From positions 1 to 33,545 of the forward strand of contig JAKIST010000003.1 in assembly GCA_021648495.1 (NCBI GenBank): DNA of 33,545 nucleotides, read 5' to 3'. How positions within the stretch are numbered: the first letter of the stretch is position 1; each line of letters begins with the position of its first letter. Position numbers and translations under genes: made by a program. The notes beneath the pieces were generated by a model that was not told where the DNA came from, ran no database searches, and worked only from the letters and a program-made list of their open reading frames with translations. Shown here in pieces: positions 25,652 to 31,975 of this stretch. The DNA is from Draconibacterium sp. (lineage in GTDB: Bacteria > Bacteroidota > Bacteroidia > Bacteroidales > Prolixibacteraceae).

Positions 25652-26353
25652 CTAATAACTCACTTTTCCGTACCCAATTATTTTTGGACCAAAATCAAGA
25701 GTAAGAGATGTTAGACCGATCGGGGTCATTCCAACAACAAATGGTTTGCCGCGGTACCTAAAATAGAACATAGCGTAACCGTGTTCGTAAAAAACTAAAT
25801 CTCCTACTTCTACCGAAGAATCTATTTTTGGCAAAACCTCCCTTAACTTGTAGCGGTTGCTATTGTCGATTTTTGTTACAGCAAATTTGTTTATCATATA
25901 AGTTGCAAAGCTGGGCGAGTCGAAACCTTTTTCAGGCGAATTTCCTCCCAAAAGCCACTTAAGCTTTTCATCGTCTATCATTTCGCGCATTGCGGTTAAC
26001 AATTGCGTTTGTTTGGGGTAAACCGAAAACAACTCTTTGTCGATTGAAAAATTAAATGAATACCGTTTGTCTTTGTAATTAATGGCCATTTCCATTACTT
26101 TTCTCATCTCTGCAAGACTGTCGGTTTTTAAACGCATTAAATTGTTGAGTTCGTTGATGGTAACTTCAAGGTTTTGTTTTTGGGTCTCAAGATTTTGTAC
26201 TTGTTTATTGGCATTGTCAACCGATAAATATGAAATTACGATTAGAACGATTGTTAAAATTATGGGTATTGAAGAATAAAGTAACATCCGCTTTTTCGAT
26301 TTTTTTTCTTCGGCCTGGAACTTGCTCAATATTTTTTCATTTTGATTTTCCAT
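25652..26353 (-). CDS. Membrane-anchored protein with degenerate NlpC/P60-like domain
   Basis: The 233-aa protein has a cytoplasmic basic N-terminus, one membrane segment at 24-43 (LLYSSIPIILTIVLIVISYL), a coiled-coil at about 45-92 and a C-terminal domain at about 125-233. In that domain WLLGGNSPEKGFDSPSFATYMINKF lines up with the start of NlpC/P60 peptidases (GGTSPEKGFDCSGF), and VEVGDLVFYEHGYAMFYF lines up with their second core motif (GDLVFF...HVGIY). The catalytic Cys is Ser146 here, and the catalytic His position appears to be Tyr193. So it looks like an inactive cell-wall-peptidase fold, perhaps used for binding. The family match is my reading, not a search result. It lies 2 bases after the 114-aa membrane protein gene. 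Confidence 0.7.
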   Translation of the reverse strand: MENQNEKILSKFQAEEKKSKKRMLLYSSIPIILTIVLIVISYLSVDNANKQVQNLETQKQNLEVTINELNNLMRLKTDSLAEMRKVMEMAINYKDKRYSFNFSIDKELFSVYPKQTQLLTAMREMIDDEKLKWLLGGNSPEKGFDSPSFATYMINKFAVTKIDNSNRYKLREVLPKIDSSVEVGDLVFYEHGYAMFYFRYRGKPFVVGMTPIGLTSLTLDFGPKIIGYGKVSY

Positions 26354-26355
26354 AA

Positions 26356-26700
26356 TTATCCAAGTACGTTTTTTTCAATAAATTTCCAGATTAATTCTTC
26401 CAGCTTTTTTTTATCGGCACCTTTTGAATGTTTGTGTTGTTCGGACAACTCGCTAATTAATTTAATCCTGTTTTTACGGTCAACAATTTCTTTAATAGGA
26501 AAAGCACAAACGGAAGAAACCAGCGTTCCTGAAACGCCAAGCAAACTTTTTAGTCCCTCGGGGAAATGAACAATTTCGAATGAGCTAAGCAAGATGATTA
26601 ATAAACCAATGAAAACAATAAGTACAGCAAATCCAATTCTAAATCGAATCGATGATTTATAAGTTTGAATTATTTGGTCTATGTACAAATCGACATCCAT
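26356..26700 (-). CDS. Small protein with two membrane segments, unknown function
   Basis: The 114-aa protein has two hydrophobic helices, about 22-41 (FRIGFAVLIVFIGLLIILL) and about 50-70 (LKSLLGVSGTLVSSVCAFPI), followed by a charged, helical, lysine-rich tail (LSEQHKHSKGADKKKLEELIWKFIEKN). The pattern of two short helices joined by a small loop, then PIKEIVDRKNRI, is similar to small two-TM modules found next to bacterial signalling or conflict proteins, but I cannot name a family. It precedes the degenerate NlpC/P60-like gene by 2 bases, so the two are almost surely co-translated and may form a membrane complex. Confidence 0.65.
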   Translation of the reverse strand: MDVDLYIDQIIQTYKSSIRFRIGFAVLIVFIGLLIILLSSFEIVHFPEGLKSLLGVSGTLVSSVCAFPIKEIVDRKNRIKLISELSEQHKHSKGADKKKLEELIWKFIEKNVLG

Positions 26701-27139
26701 TTCAGTAAGATTGCGTGAAACAATTTACAACAAATAAAAAGGATTAACAAGTATTTTATTGGGTTGAACGATTTTAAACGATGAATTAGTCATTAATTAG
26801 AGCCTGTCAATAAAGTTGTCCATTTTTAAAAGAAGCATCTCCGAAGGGATCTTATGGACAAATAACAAAACTCAAATCACAAATATCAATGTTCAAACCA
26901 GTTTTAAATATTGATATTTCGGTTATTGTGATTTATTTGTATTTTGGTGCTTGTCATTTGAGATTTTTATTATGTCTTGAATTCAGACTTTACGAGACAA
27001 GAACTAATTCAGCTTGTATCAGTGTGAAACACAAACGATTTAAGTAAATATTCTAATAAATTCGATTTAATAACTCATTTCACCGATAAAAGATTCTAAA
27101 TGATTTTATTACTTTAGCTTCAAATTTAATCACAGCCAA
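26701..27139. other. Non-coding gap with a dispersed palindromic repeat
   Basis: The 439 bases separate two divergent genes and must hold both promoters. The central part is the repeat at 26859-26970. TACTTTAG near 27110 is one base off the TAnnTTTG promoter box for the plus-strand gene. No other feature is recognised. Confidence 0.5.
26859..26970. repeat. Dispersed imperfect palindrome (AAATCACAAATATCAAT...ATTGATATTT...GTGATTT)
   Basis: The left arm CAAATAACAAAACTCAAATCACAAATATCAAT pairs, with an indel, with the right arm ATTGATATTTCGGTTATTGTGATTTATTTGTATTTTGG. I recall similar CAAAT-rich palindromes between genes of many Bacteroidota and Deltaproteobacteria, so this is probably a member of a widely dispersed family. 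Confidence 0.55.
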
Positions 27140-27577
27140 GTGGATAGTATTAGCGAACGGCAGAATTTTGCGAAGGAGAATATTACATACAGCAATAATC
27201 GAATTGATCTTCTTTTGATTTCAATTAGTGGTGGCGGAATTTATGTTTGTCTGGAAACCATAAAGTATTTATCAGACAATTGCCGTGATCCTCATTGGTT
27301 GATTTGGGTTTCAGGTGTTGCTTTTCTGTTTACTGTTATAGTAAATTTTATTGGACAGTTTGTGGGCAAAAGAGTTAACGAATTGGATTATATTATGTGC
27401 CAGGAAACAATTGATGCTGGTGACAATCCTACTGCACAACAAGAAGCAGACATAAAGGAAACAGACGAAAAGGCCGACAAAGTTGAAAAATGGATTAACC
27501 CAATTAATTACATATGCACCGGTCTTATGATTACAGGACTTTCCTCAATATTATTCTATTTTATATTAATATTTTAA
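27140..27577 (+). CDS. Small three-TM membrane protein, unknown function
   Basis: This 145-aa protein begins at a GTG; no in-frame ATG precedes it after the upstream TGA at 27101, so GTG is the best available start. Three hydrophobic segments are seen: about 24-42 (LLLISISGGGIYVCLETI), about 55-77 (LIWVSGVAFLFTVIVNFIGQFVG) and about 123-145 (YICTGLMITGLSSILFYFILIF). Between the second and third is a hydrophilic stretch rich in Glu, Asp and Lys (about 85-118). The start ISERQNFAKENITYSNNRID looks like a short amphipathic helix. I do not recognise the family. Its 3' end overlaps the convergent small gene at 27574-27711 by 4 bases. It is one of only two plus-strand genes in the window. Confidence 0.6.
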   Translation: MDSISERQNFAKENITYSNNRIDLLLISISGGGIYVCLETIKYLSDNCRDPHWLIWVSGVAFLFTVIVNFIGQFVGKRVNELDYIMCQETIDAGDNPTAQQEADIKETDEKADKVEKWINPINYICTGLMITGLSSILFYFILIF

Positions 27578-27711
27578 GTTTTTTTAGGTGGTCTGCCGGA
27601 TACTGTGGAAGGAGAAGGAGATTCCCTTTTTAGCGGTACACCTTTAGGGGTGTATATTGTTGGTCTTGTTTTTGGTGTGGTTACCGGTCTTGATGGTGAT
27701 TTATTAGCCAT
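27574..27711 (-). CDS. Tiny basic protein with SGRPPKKT tail (intact member of a tandem trio)
   Basis: The 45-aa frame was too short for the ORF track. It starts with ATG at 27711 (MANKSPSRPVTTPKTRPT) and ends SGRPPKKT and TAA. It is very rich in Pro, Ser, Thr, Lys and Arg, with no hydrophobic core, so it is probably disordered. The two adjacent upstream frames start MAKKS and MAKPT and carry the same RPPK tail, each behind an in-frame TGA. This copy is the only one of the three without an interruption. It overlaps the convergent 145-aa gene by 4 bases. Function is unknown; similar short MAKK... basic proteins are frequent in Bacteroidota genomes. Confidence 0.55.
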   Translation of the reverse strand: MANKSPSRPVTTPKTRPTIYTPKGVPLKRESPSPSTVSGRPPKKT

Positions 27712-27755
27712 GATGTTTATTTTTATTATTTTTTAGTTTTAGGTTTTGGTGGTCG

Positions 27756-27893
27756 TCAGGAAATAAAAACATCTGGGTTCTTATCAAAAGCAGATTCTTT
27801 TGCTAAGCCTTTACTTTGTTCAGCTTTTTTAATTCTCGAATTATCTTTAATTTTTTGAGTACTAATCGGTTTTGATGTTGATTTTTTTGCCAT
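27756..27893 (-). CDS. Tiny basic protein, second of trio, with in-frame TGA before the RPPK tail
   Basis: The frame runs 45 aa from ATG at 27893 (MAKKSTSKPISTQKIKD) to TGA at 27756-27758. The same frame then continues as RPPKPKTKK to a TAA at 27726-27728. Against SGRPPKKT of the downstream copy, the TGA stands where Gly is expected; GGA to TGA is a single change. With the tail the gap to the next ATG is 14 bases; without it the gap is 44 bases. This suggests the longer frame is ancestral. Possible explanations are recent nonsense mutation, a sequencing error or readthrough. Confidence 0.5.
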   Translation of the reverse strand: MAKKSTSKPISTQKIKDNSRIKKAEQSKGLAKESAFDKNPDVFIS

Positions 27894-27940
27894 AATTTTT
27901 ATTTTTTTGGTGGACGGATAGATACACTTCCTTTAACAAA

Positions 27941-28060
27941 TCATCCCGTTTTTGCATCTCTGAGACGAAATTTTCCGGGAGAAGTTTCTTCTCTTTTCCC
28001 TTGCTTTTGTTCTTTAGAAGCAGTTTCACGAGAAGCCGTTCTTTTGGTAGGTTTAGCCAT
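27941..28060 (-). CDS. Tiny basic protein, first of trio, with in-frame TGA inside an AKTGxFV motif
   Basis: The frame runs 39 aa from ATG at 28060 (MAKPTKRTASRETASKE) through FRLRDAKTG to TGA at 27941-27943, then continues FVKGSVSIRPPKK to a TAA at 27899-27901. The RDAKTG-x-FV context recalls the AKTGRFV motif of other small basic bacterial proteins, in which Arg fills the gap; CGA to TGA would be one transition. The tailed version ends 5 bases before the next gene's ATG, whereas the short one leaves 47 bases. A good promoter lies directly upstream, so the trio appears to be an expressed unit. Confidence 0.5.
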   Translation of the reverse strand: MAKPTKRTASRETASKEQKQGKREETSPGKFRLRDAKTG

Positions 28061-28079
28061 AATATATTTTATATTGTAC

Positions 28080-28109
28080 CAAATATAGTATGAAAAAGCC
28101 TATTTCGAA
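28080..28109 (-). promoter_or_regulatory. Candidate promoter of the tiny-protein trio
   Basis: On the minus strand TATATTTG (28080-28087) is an exact TAnnTTTG box. TTCG (28106-28109) lies 18 bases upstream as a weak -33 element. Transcription would start about 13 bases before the ATG at 28060. Confidence 0.45.
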
Positions 28110-28450
28110 CTTTGAATCAGTTTTTTTTATTAACCCTGTTGTAAACAGTGAGTTGATAATTAAACCCAGTGTTCATCCATGGGATTAAACTCTGACAAAT
28201 AATACCAACCTGAATAGTGTCGCATATTCAACAACTCGCTAAGCGGTTCGAAACCGCTTAGTGATTAGCATTTTCAATTTAGGTTAAGCGGCAAGTTAAA
28301 ATCAAATTGTATAACTAAGGTTTTTGGTGAACTTAAACTACCCCTCGTTTGCAACGAGGGGTAAGCTGAATGTCGTTTTCAACGACAAATATGTGAGTTG
28401 AAAACTTAGAAACATCTAACCCCTCGTTCGGAAACGAGGGGCAGGGGCAG
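28110..28450. other. Non-coding stretch with several hairpin repeats
   Basis: No gene is seen. The stretch holds strong short palindromes: CTAAGCGGTTCGAAACCGCTTAG near 28239-28261, TACCCCTCGTTTGCAACGAGGGGTA near 28339-28363, GTCGTTTTCAACGAC near 28373, and CCCCTCGTTCGGAAACGAGGGG near 28421-28442. The two CCCTCGTT...AACGAGGG hairpins are clearly related. Such units are common between Bacteroidota genes. Confidence 0.6.
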
Positions 28451-28487
28451 AAAAAAACCACCCTCCGACAACTGTCGAAAAGTGGTT
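28451..28487 (-). terminator. Intrinsic terminator of the nqr operon
   Basis: On the minus strand AACCACTTTTCGACAGTTGTCGGAGGGTGG is followed by TTTTTTT. The outer CCAC/GTGG and inner CGAC/GTCG pairs form the stem, with loop AGTT. It begins 35 bases past the nqrF stop codon, the right place to end the operon. Confidence 0.75.
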
Positions 28488-28521
28488 CTAATATTTTCTT
28501 TACTAACTACTCAATACTTAT

Positions 28522-29784
28522 TTAGCTCCCGAAATCGTCATACAAAACGTTTTCGTCTGGTACACCCAAATTGTAAAGCATTTTCTGAACGGCATCGTTC
28601 ATCATTGGTGGCCCGCACATGTAGAAATCAATTTCTTCCGGTTCTTCATGTTGGCTCAGGTAGTTGTCGTAAATTACCTGGTGGATAAATCCAACTGGCC
28701 CTTCCCACTTGTCTTCGGGTTGTGGTTCCGAAAGTGCCAAATGAAATTTGAAGTTGGGGAAGTTTTTTTCAATCGCACGGAATTGGTCGTAATAGAAAAC
28801 TTCTTTCCACGAGCGTGCACCGTACCAAAAGGTTATATTTTTCTTTGTTTCTTTTAAGGTATGAAAGAGGTGGAACAAATGCGAACGCATCGGCGCCATT
28901 CCGGCACCACCTCCAATAAACATCATTTCGTTGTCGTTATCTTTCAAAAAGAACTCACCGTACGGACCTGAAATGTTTACTTTGTCGCCTGGTTTAAGAT
29001 TAAAAATATAAGAAGAACAAATACCCGGATTAACTTTCTTAAATCCATTGTTTGCGCGATCCCACGGTGGAGTAGCAATACGAATATTGAGCATTACAAT
29101 ATTTCCCTCGGCAGGATGGTTGGCCATTGAATAAGCACGGAATGTAGGTTCCGGGTTTTTCATGACCAAATCGAACATTCCAAATTTTTTCCACTCCTCG
29201 CGGTACTCCTCTGCAATGTCCATGTCTTTAAAATCAACGTCGATTTTAGGCACATCAATTTGAATGTACCCCCCCGATTTGAAATCCAATATTTCGCCTT
29301 CGGGCAGCCTGACAACAAATTCTTTAATAAAGGTTGCCAGGTTATTATTTGACACTACTTCACATTCCCATTTTTTAACGCCAAGCACTTCTTGGGGGAT
29401 TTTTATTCCCATGTCTTCTTTTACCTTCACCTGACAAGCTAAACGCCAGTTGTTGTTTTGTTCTTTGCGCGTAAAAAACCCAGTTTCGGTAGGCAGTATC
29501 GAACCGCCACCCGATTCAACCTGGCAACGGCACATGCCACAGGTACCACCACCACCACAAGCAGAAGGAAGTAATATTTTATTGTTCCCAAGGGTAGTTA
29601 AAAGTGTTTCGCCGGGTTCAGTTTCTTTTTCTATATCACCGTCGTTGATACTTATTTTTACGATTCCAGAAGGCATTAATTTTTTCTTGGCAAAAAGTAA
29701 AATGGCAACCAATAAAATGGTTATGCCAAGAAATACCAGCACACTGGTAATAATAATTGTTGATTGTGTTGATAACAATATCAT
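28522..29784 (-). CDS. nqrF: Na+-translocating NADH:quinone oxidoreductase subunit F
   Basis: The 420-aa protein is the NADH-oxidising electron entry subunit. One N-terminal membrane helix (about 10-31) is followed by a 2Fe-2S ferredoxin domain with ligands in SACGGGGTCGMC (Cys76, Cys82, Cys85) and in RLACQ (Cys117). The FAD-binding motif RAYS is at about 217-220. GGGAGMAPMRS at about 292 and YMCGPPMM near 390 belong to the NADH-binding part. The end VLYDDFGS is typical. Electrons pass from NADH to FAD to 2Fe-2S and on to the other subunits, coupled to sodium export. It is the last gene of the operon, separated from nqrE by 184 bases that contain a dispersed repeat. Confidence 0.97.
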   Translation of the reverse strand: MILLSTQSTIIITSVLVFLGITILLVAILLFAKKKLMPSGIVKISINDGDIEKETEPGETLLTTLGNNKILLPSACGGGGTCGMCRCQVESGGGSILPTETGFFTRKEQNNNWRLACQVKVKEDMGIKIPQEVLGVKKWECEVVSNNNLATFIKEFVVRLPEGEILDFKSGGYIQIDVPKIDVDFKDMDIAEEYREEWKKFGMFDLVMKNPEPTFRAYSMANHPAEGNIVMLNIRIATPPWDRANNGFKKVNPGICSSYIFNLKPGDKVNISGPYGEFFLKDNDNEMMFIGGGAGMAPMRSHLFHLFHTLKETKKNITFWYGARSWKEVFYYDQFRAIEKNFPNFKFHLALSEPQPEDKWEGPVGFIHQVIYDNYLSQHEEPEEIDFYMCGPPMMNDAVQKMLYNLGVPDENVLYDDFGS

Positions 29785-29968
29785 TTGCTAACTGATTTAG
29801 TGAGACTGTATTGAATTCATTCTCTCATAATATTATTCGTCTTTTTCCTTTAAACTGCGTGAAATTTCCTTAAATAGCTGTTGCTATTTTCGTCAATTCC
29901 GCCTTGTATAAACAAAAAATAATTCATAATAATTTCAAAATAATAAACTCAAAAACGGTCTCTTTTTT
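29785..29968. other. nqrE-nqrF spacer with dispersed repeat
   Basis: The 184-base gap is much longer than the other gaps of the operon. Its larger part (29864-29970) is the second copy of the CTTAAATAGCTG-TTGCTATT repeat found at 25482-25578. No gene is seen. Confidence 0.6.
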
Positions 29969-29970
29969 TT
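29864..29970 (+). repeat. Dispersed repeat TTTCCTTAAATAGCTGxTGCTATT..., copy 2
   Basis: GAAATTTCCTTAAATAGCTGTTGCTATTTTCGTCAATTCCGCC, then an A-rich part with AATTCATAATAATTTC and AAACGGTCTCTTT, matches the order of segments at 25482-25578. It ends at the nqrE stop codon. Confidence 0.65.
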
Positions 29971-30586
29971 ATAATTTAATTCCCATAAAACCCATAAAAG
30001 CCAAACCCATTAAACCAGTTACAATAAATGTAATTCCCAGTCCGCGTAATGGCGCAGGTACATTTGAATATTGAATTTTTTCCCGAATAGCTGCTACACC
30101 AATAATTGCCAGGAACCATCCAACTCCTGAGCCTATTCCATAAGTTGTAGCTTCGGCAACATTTAAAAATGCTTTTTGCTGCATAAATAACGACCCTCCA
30201 AGAATAGCACAATTTACTGCAATTAGAGGCAGGAAAATTCCCAATTGATTATACAAAACCGGAGCATATTTTTCAACGATCATCTCTACCAATTGTACCA
30301 TCGATGCAATTACTGCAATAAACATGATGAAAGACAAGAAACTGAGATCGACACTTGCAAAGGATGGATTCAACCATGCTAACGCTCCTTCTTTTAGGAC
30401 ATAGTTTTCGAGTAAGTAATCGACAGGAACTGTGATTCCCAAAACAAAAACTACTGCAATCCCCAAACCAGCAGCTGTTTTTACCGACTTAGAAACTGCA
30501 AGATAAGAACACATGCCCAGAAAATAGGCGAAAACCATGTTCTCAGTAAAAATTGACTTAACGAATATATTAATTAGATTTTCCAT
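29969..30586 (-). CDS. nqrE: Na+-translocating NADH:quinone oxidoreductase subunit E
   Basis: This 205-aa integral membrane protein has about six hydrophobic segments and strong family identity: [35 protein letters not shown] at the start, [20 protein letters not shown] in the middle and [21 protein letters not shown] later. NqrE and NqrD are homologous and form the membrane core of the sodium pump, holding an Fe centre through conserved Cys residues, here in GMCSYL and NCAILG. The gene follows nqrD by 15 bases. Confidence 0.97.
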   Translation of the reverse strand: MENLINIFVKSIFTENMVFAYFLGMCSYLAVSKSVKTAAGLGIAVVFVLGITVPVDYLLENYVLKEGALAWLNPSFASVDLSFLSFIMFIAVIASMVQLVEMIVEKYAPVLYNQLGIFLPLIAVNCAILGGSLFMQQKAFLNVAEATTYGIGSGVGWFLAIIGVAAIREKIQYSNVPAPLRGLGITFIVTGLMGLAFMGFMGIKL

Positions 30587-30601
30587 AATTTATACCTTTG
30601 T

Positions 30602-31246
30602 TTAGTTTTCGATTAATCCTTTGTTACGGTTGCGTTGTACCCAAATAATAATACCGATGGTAATTAATGCCATTGGTGGCAGTATCATCATTCCGTTATT
30701 CGAATAAAAACCACCTTGCGCAATGTACCAACTGTTGGGAATAATTCGAAAGCCGAGCAACGATCCCGAACCCAGTAGTTCGCGAAAAAACCCAACAATA
30801 ATAAGTATTACACCATATCCTGCTGCATTTCCAATTCCGTCGAGGAAAGAAGGCCACGGACGGTTGCCGAGGGCAAAAGCTTCCAAACGCCCCATTAGGA
30901 TGCAGTTGGTGATTATTAACCCAACAAATACAGAAAGTTGCTTACTAATTTCATATACAAAAGCTTTTAATACCTGGTCTACCAATATTACTAATGCTGC
31001 AATAATAACTAATTGTACAATTATCCTGATCCGGTTTGGGATTGTATTCCGTAAAAGTGAAACGATTACGTTTGCCAAAGCTAACACGGCCATAACGGAA
31101 ATTGCCATTACAATAGCTGGTTTTAACTGTGCGGTAACTGCCAGTGCCGAGCAAATTCCCAGTACCTGAACGGTAATCGGATTACTGCCGTTTATTGGAT
31201 CCGACAGCAGTTTTAAGTTTTTCTTTGAAAATAATGGATCGCTCAT
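30602..31246 (-). CDS. nqrD: Na+-translocating NADH:quinone oxidoreductase subunit D
   Basis: This 214-aa membrane subunit has about six hydrophobic segments. The diagnostic blocks are [24 protein letters not shown] near the start, [21 protein letters not shown], and [28 protein letters not shown]. Cys residues in LGICSAL and TNCILMG are the counterparts of those in NqrE and belong to the intramembrane iron centre. The gene starts 3 bases after nqrC stops and precedes nqrE by 15 bases, showing tight coupling. Confidence 0.97.
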   Translation of the reverse strand: MSDPLFSKKNLKLLSDPINGSNPITVQVLGICSALAVTAQLKPAIVMAISVMAVLALANVIVSLLRNTIPNRIRIIVQLVIIAALVILVDQVLKAFVYEISKQLSVFVGLIITNCILMGRLEAFALGNRPWPSFLDGIGNAAGYGVILIIVGFFRELLGSGSLLGFRIIPNSWYIAQGGFYSNNGMMILPPMALITIGIIIWVQRNRNKGLIEN

Positions 31247-31249
31247 TGC

Positions 31250-31948
31250 TTATGATTTTTTCTTGATTAAGAATTCTTTATAGCTGGAAAAGTCATCGAG
31301 AAGCATTTTCTGAAGGCCTTTACTTGTAATTGTACCTCCCGAAATTCCATCTACTTTATGCTCTTCGGGTGCTACTTGTCCGACTTTGGCAACAAAAATT
31401 GAAACTAATTTTCCTGCCTCATCAAATATTTTCTTTCCTGAAAATTGTGCTTGAAAAGCAGGGGTTGCAATTTCGGCACCCAGCCCGGGAGTTTCTCCTT
31501 CGTGGTCGAAATTGGCACCATAAATTGTATTCATGTCTTCGTTCAAAGAAACAAATCCCCAGATTGGTCCCCATAATCCTGTTCCTCTCAGCGGGAGAAT
31601 ATATTTTAACCCGTTTTTGGTTTTACATTCAAACACGGGAAGAATCATATCTTTCGGTGCTTTTGCCCTTTCTTTTTTGAGGTCGGTATTAAACGCATCG
31701 CCTTTCACCAGTTCACCTTTTACATTAACCACATATTCGTTTACAATATTTTTGGCGTACAATTCTTCTGCATTGGCAACCGTGCTTTCAATATTTACTG
31801 AAGCCAGAATGTTCTGTTTTTTTTCAATTTCAAAATTCCTTGTCTGCCTCGGTTTTAAAGCCAACGACACTGATGCGAGAACTGCGGCGACAAGAATAAC
31901 CATAATTGCCGCATATAAAAATGTGTAAGTATTACCGTTTCTGTTCAT
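31250..31948 (-). CDS. nqrC: Na+-translocating NADH:quinone oxidoreductase subunit C
   Basis: The 232-aa subunit has one N-terminal membrane helix (about 9-31, YTFLYAAIMVILVAAVLASVSLAL) and an exported FMN-binding domain. GTGLWGPIWGFVSLNEDMNTIYGANFDHEGETPGLGAEI is the family core, and VDGISGGTITSKGLQ near residue 200 is the flavinylation motif where FMN is bound through a phosphoester to Thr. The usual SGAT is SGGT here. An ApbE flavin transferase is needed but is not in the window. The gene lies 27 bases after nqrB. Confidence 0.96.
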   Translation of the reverse strand: MNRNGNTYTFLYAAIMVILVAAVLASVSLALKPRQTRNFEIEKKQNILASVNIESTVANAEELYAKNIVNEYVVNVKGELVKGDAFNTDLKKERAKAPKDMILPVFECKTKNGLKYILPLRGTGLWGPIWGFVSLNEDMNTIYGANFDHEGETPGLGAEIATPAFQAQFSGKKIFDEAGKLVSIFVAKVGQVAPEEHKVDGISGGTITSKGLQKMLLDDFSSYKEFLIKKKS

Positions 31949-31975
31949 GATCTATATTTTTCAGTTAGCAATCCA

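Noticed and set aside
27726-28060. TGA reassigned to an amino acid in this organism
   Set aside because: susD ends in TGA at its canonical NPGY terminus, so TGA acts as stop; the interruptions in the tiny genes need a local explanation.
30723-31169. 148-aa plus-strand ORF opposite nqrD
   Set aside because: It is an antisense shadow of a highly conserved nqr gene; low-complexity Ile/Thr/Asn content mirrors the membrane helices on the other strand.
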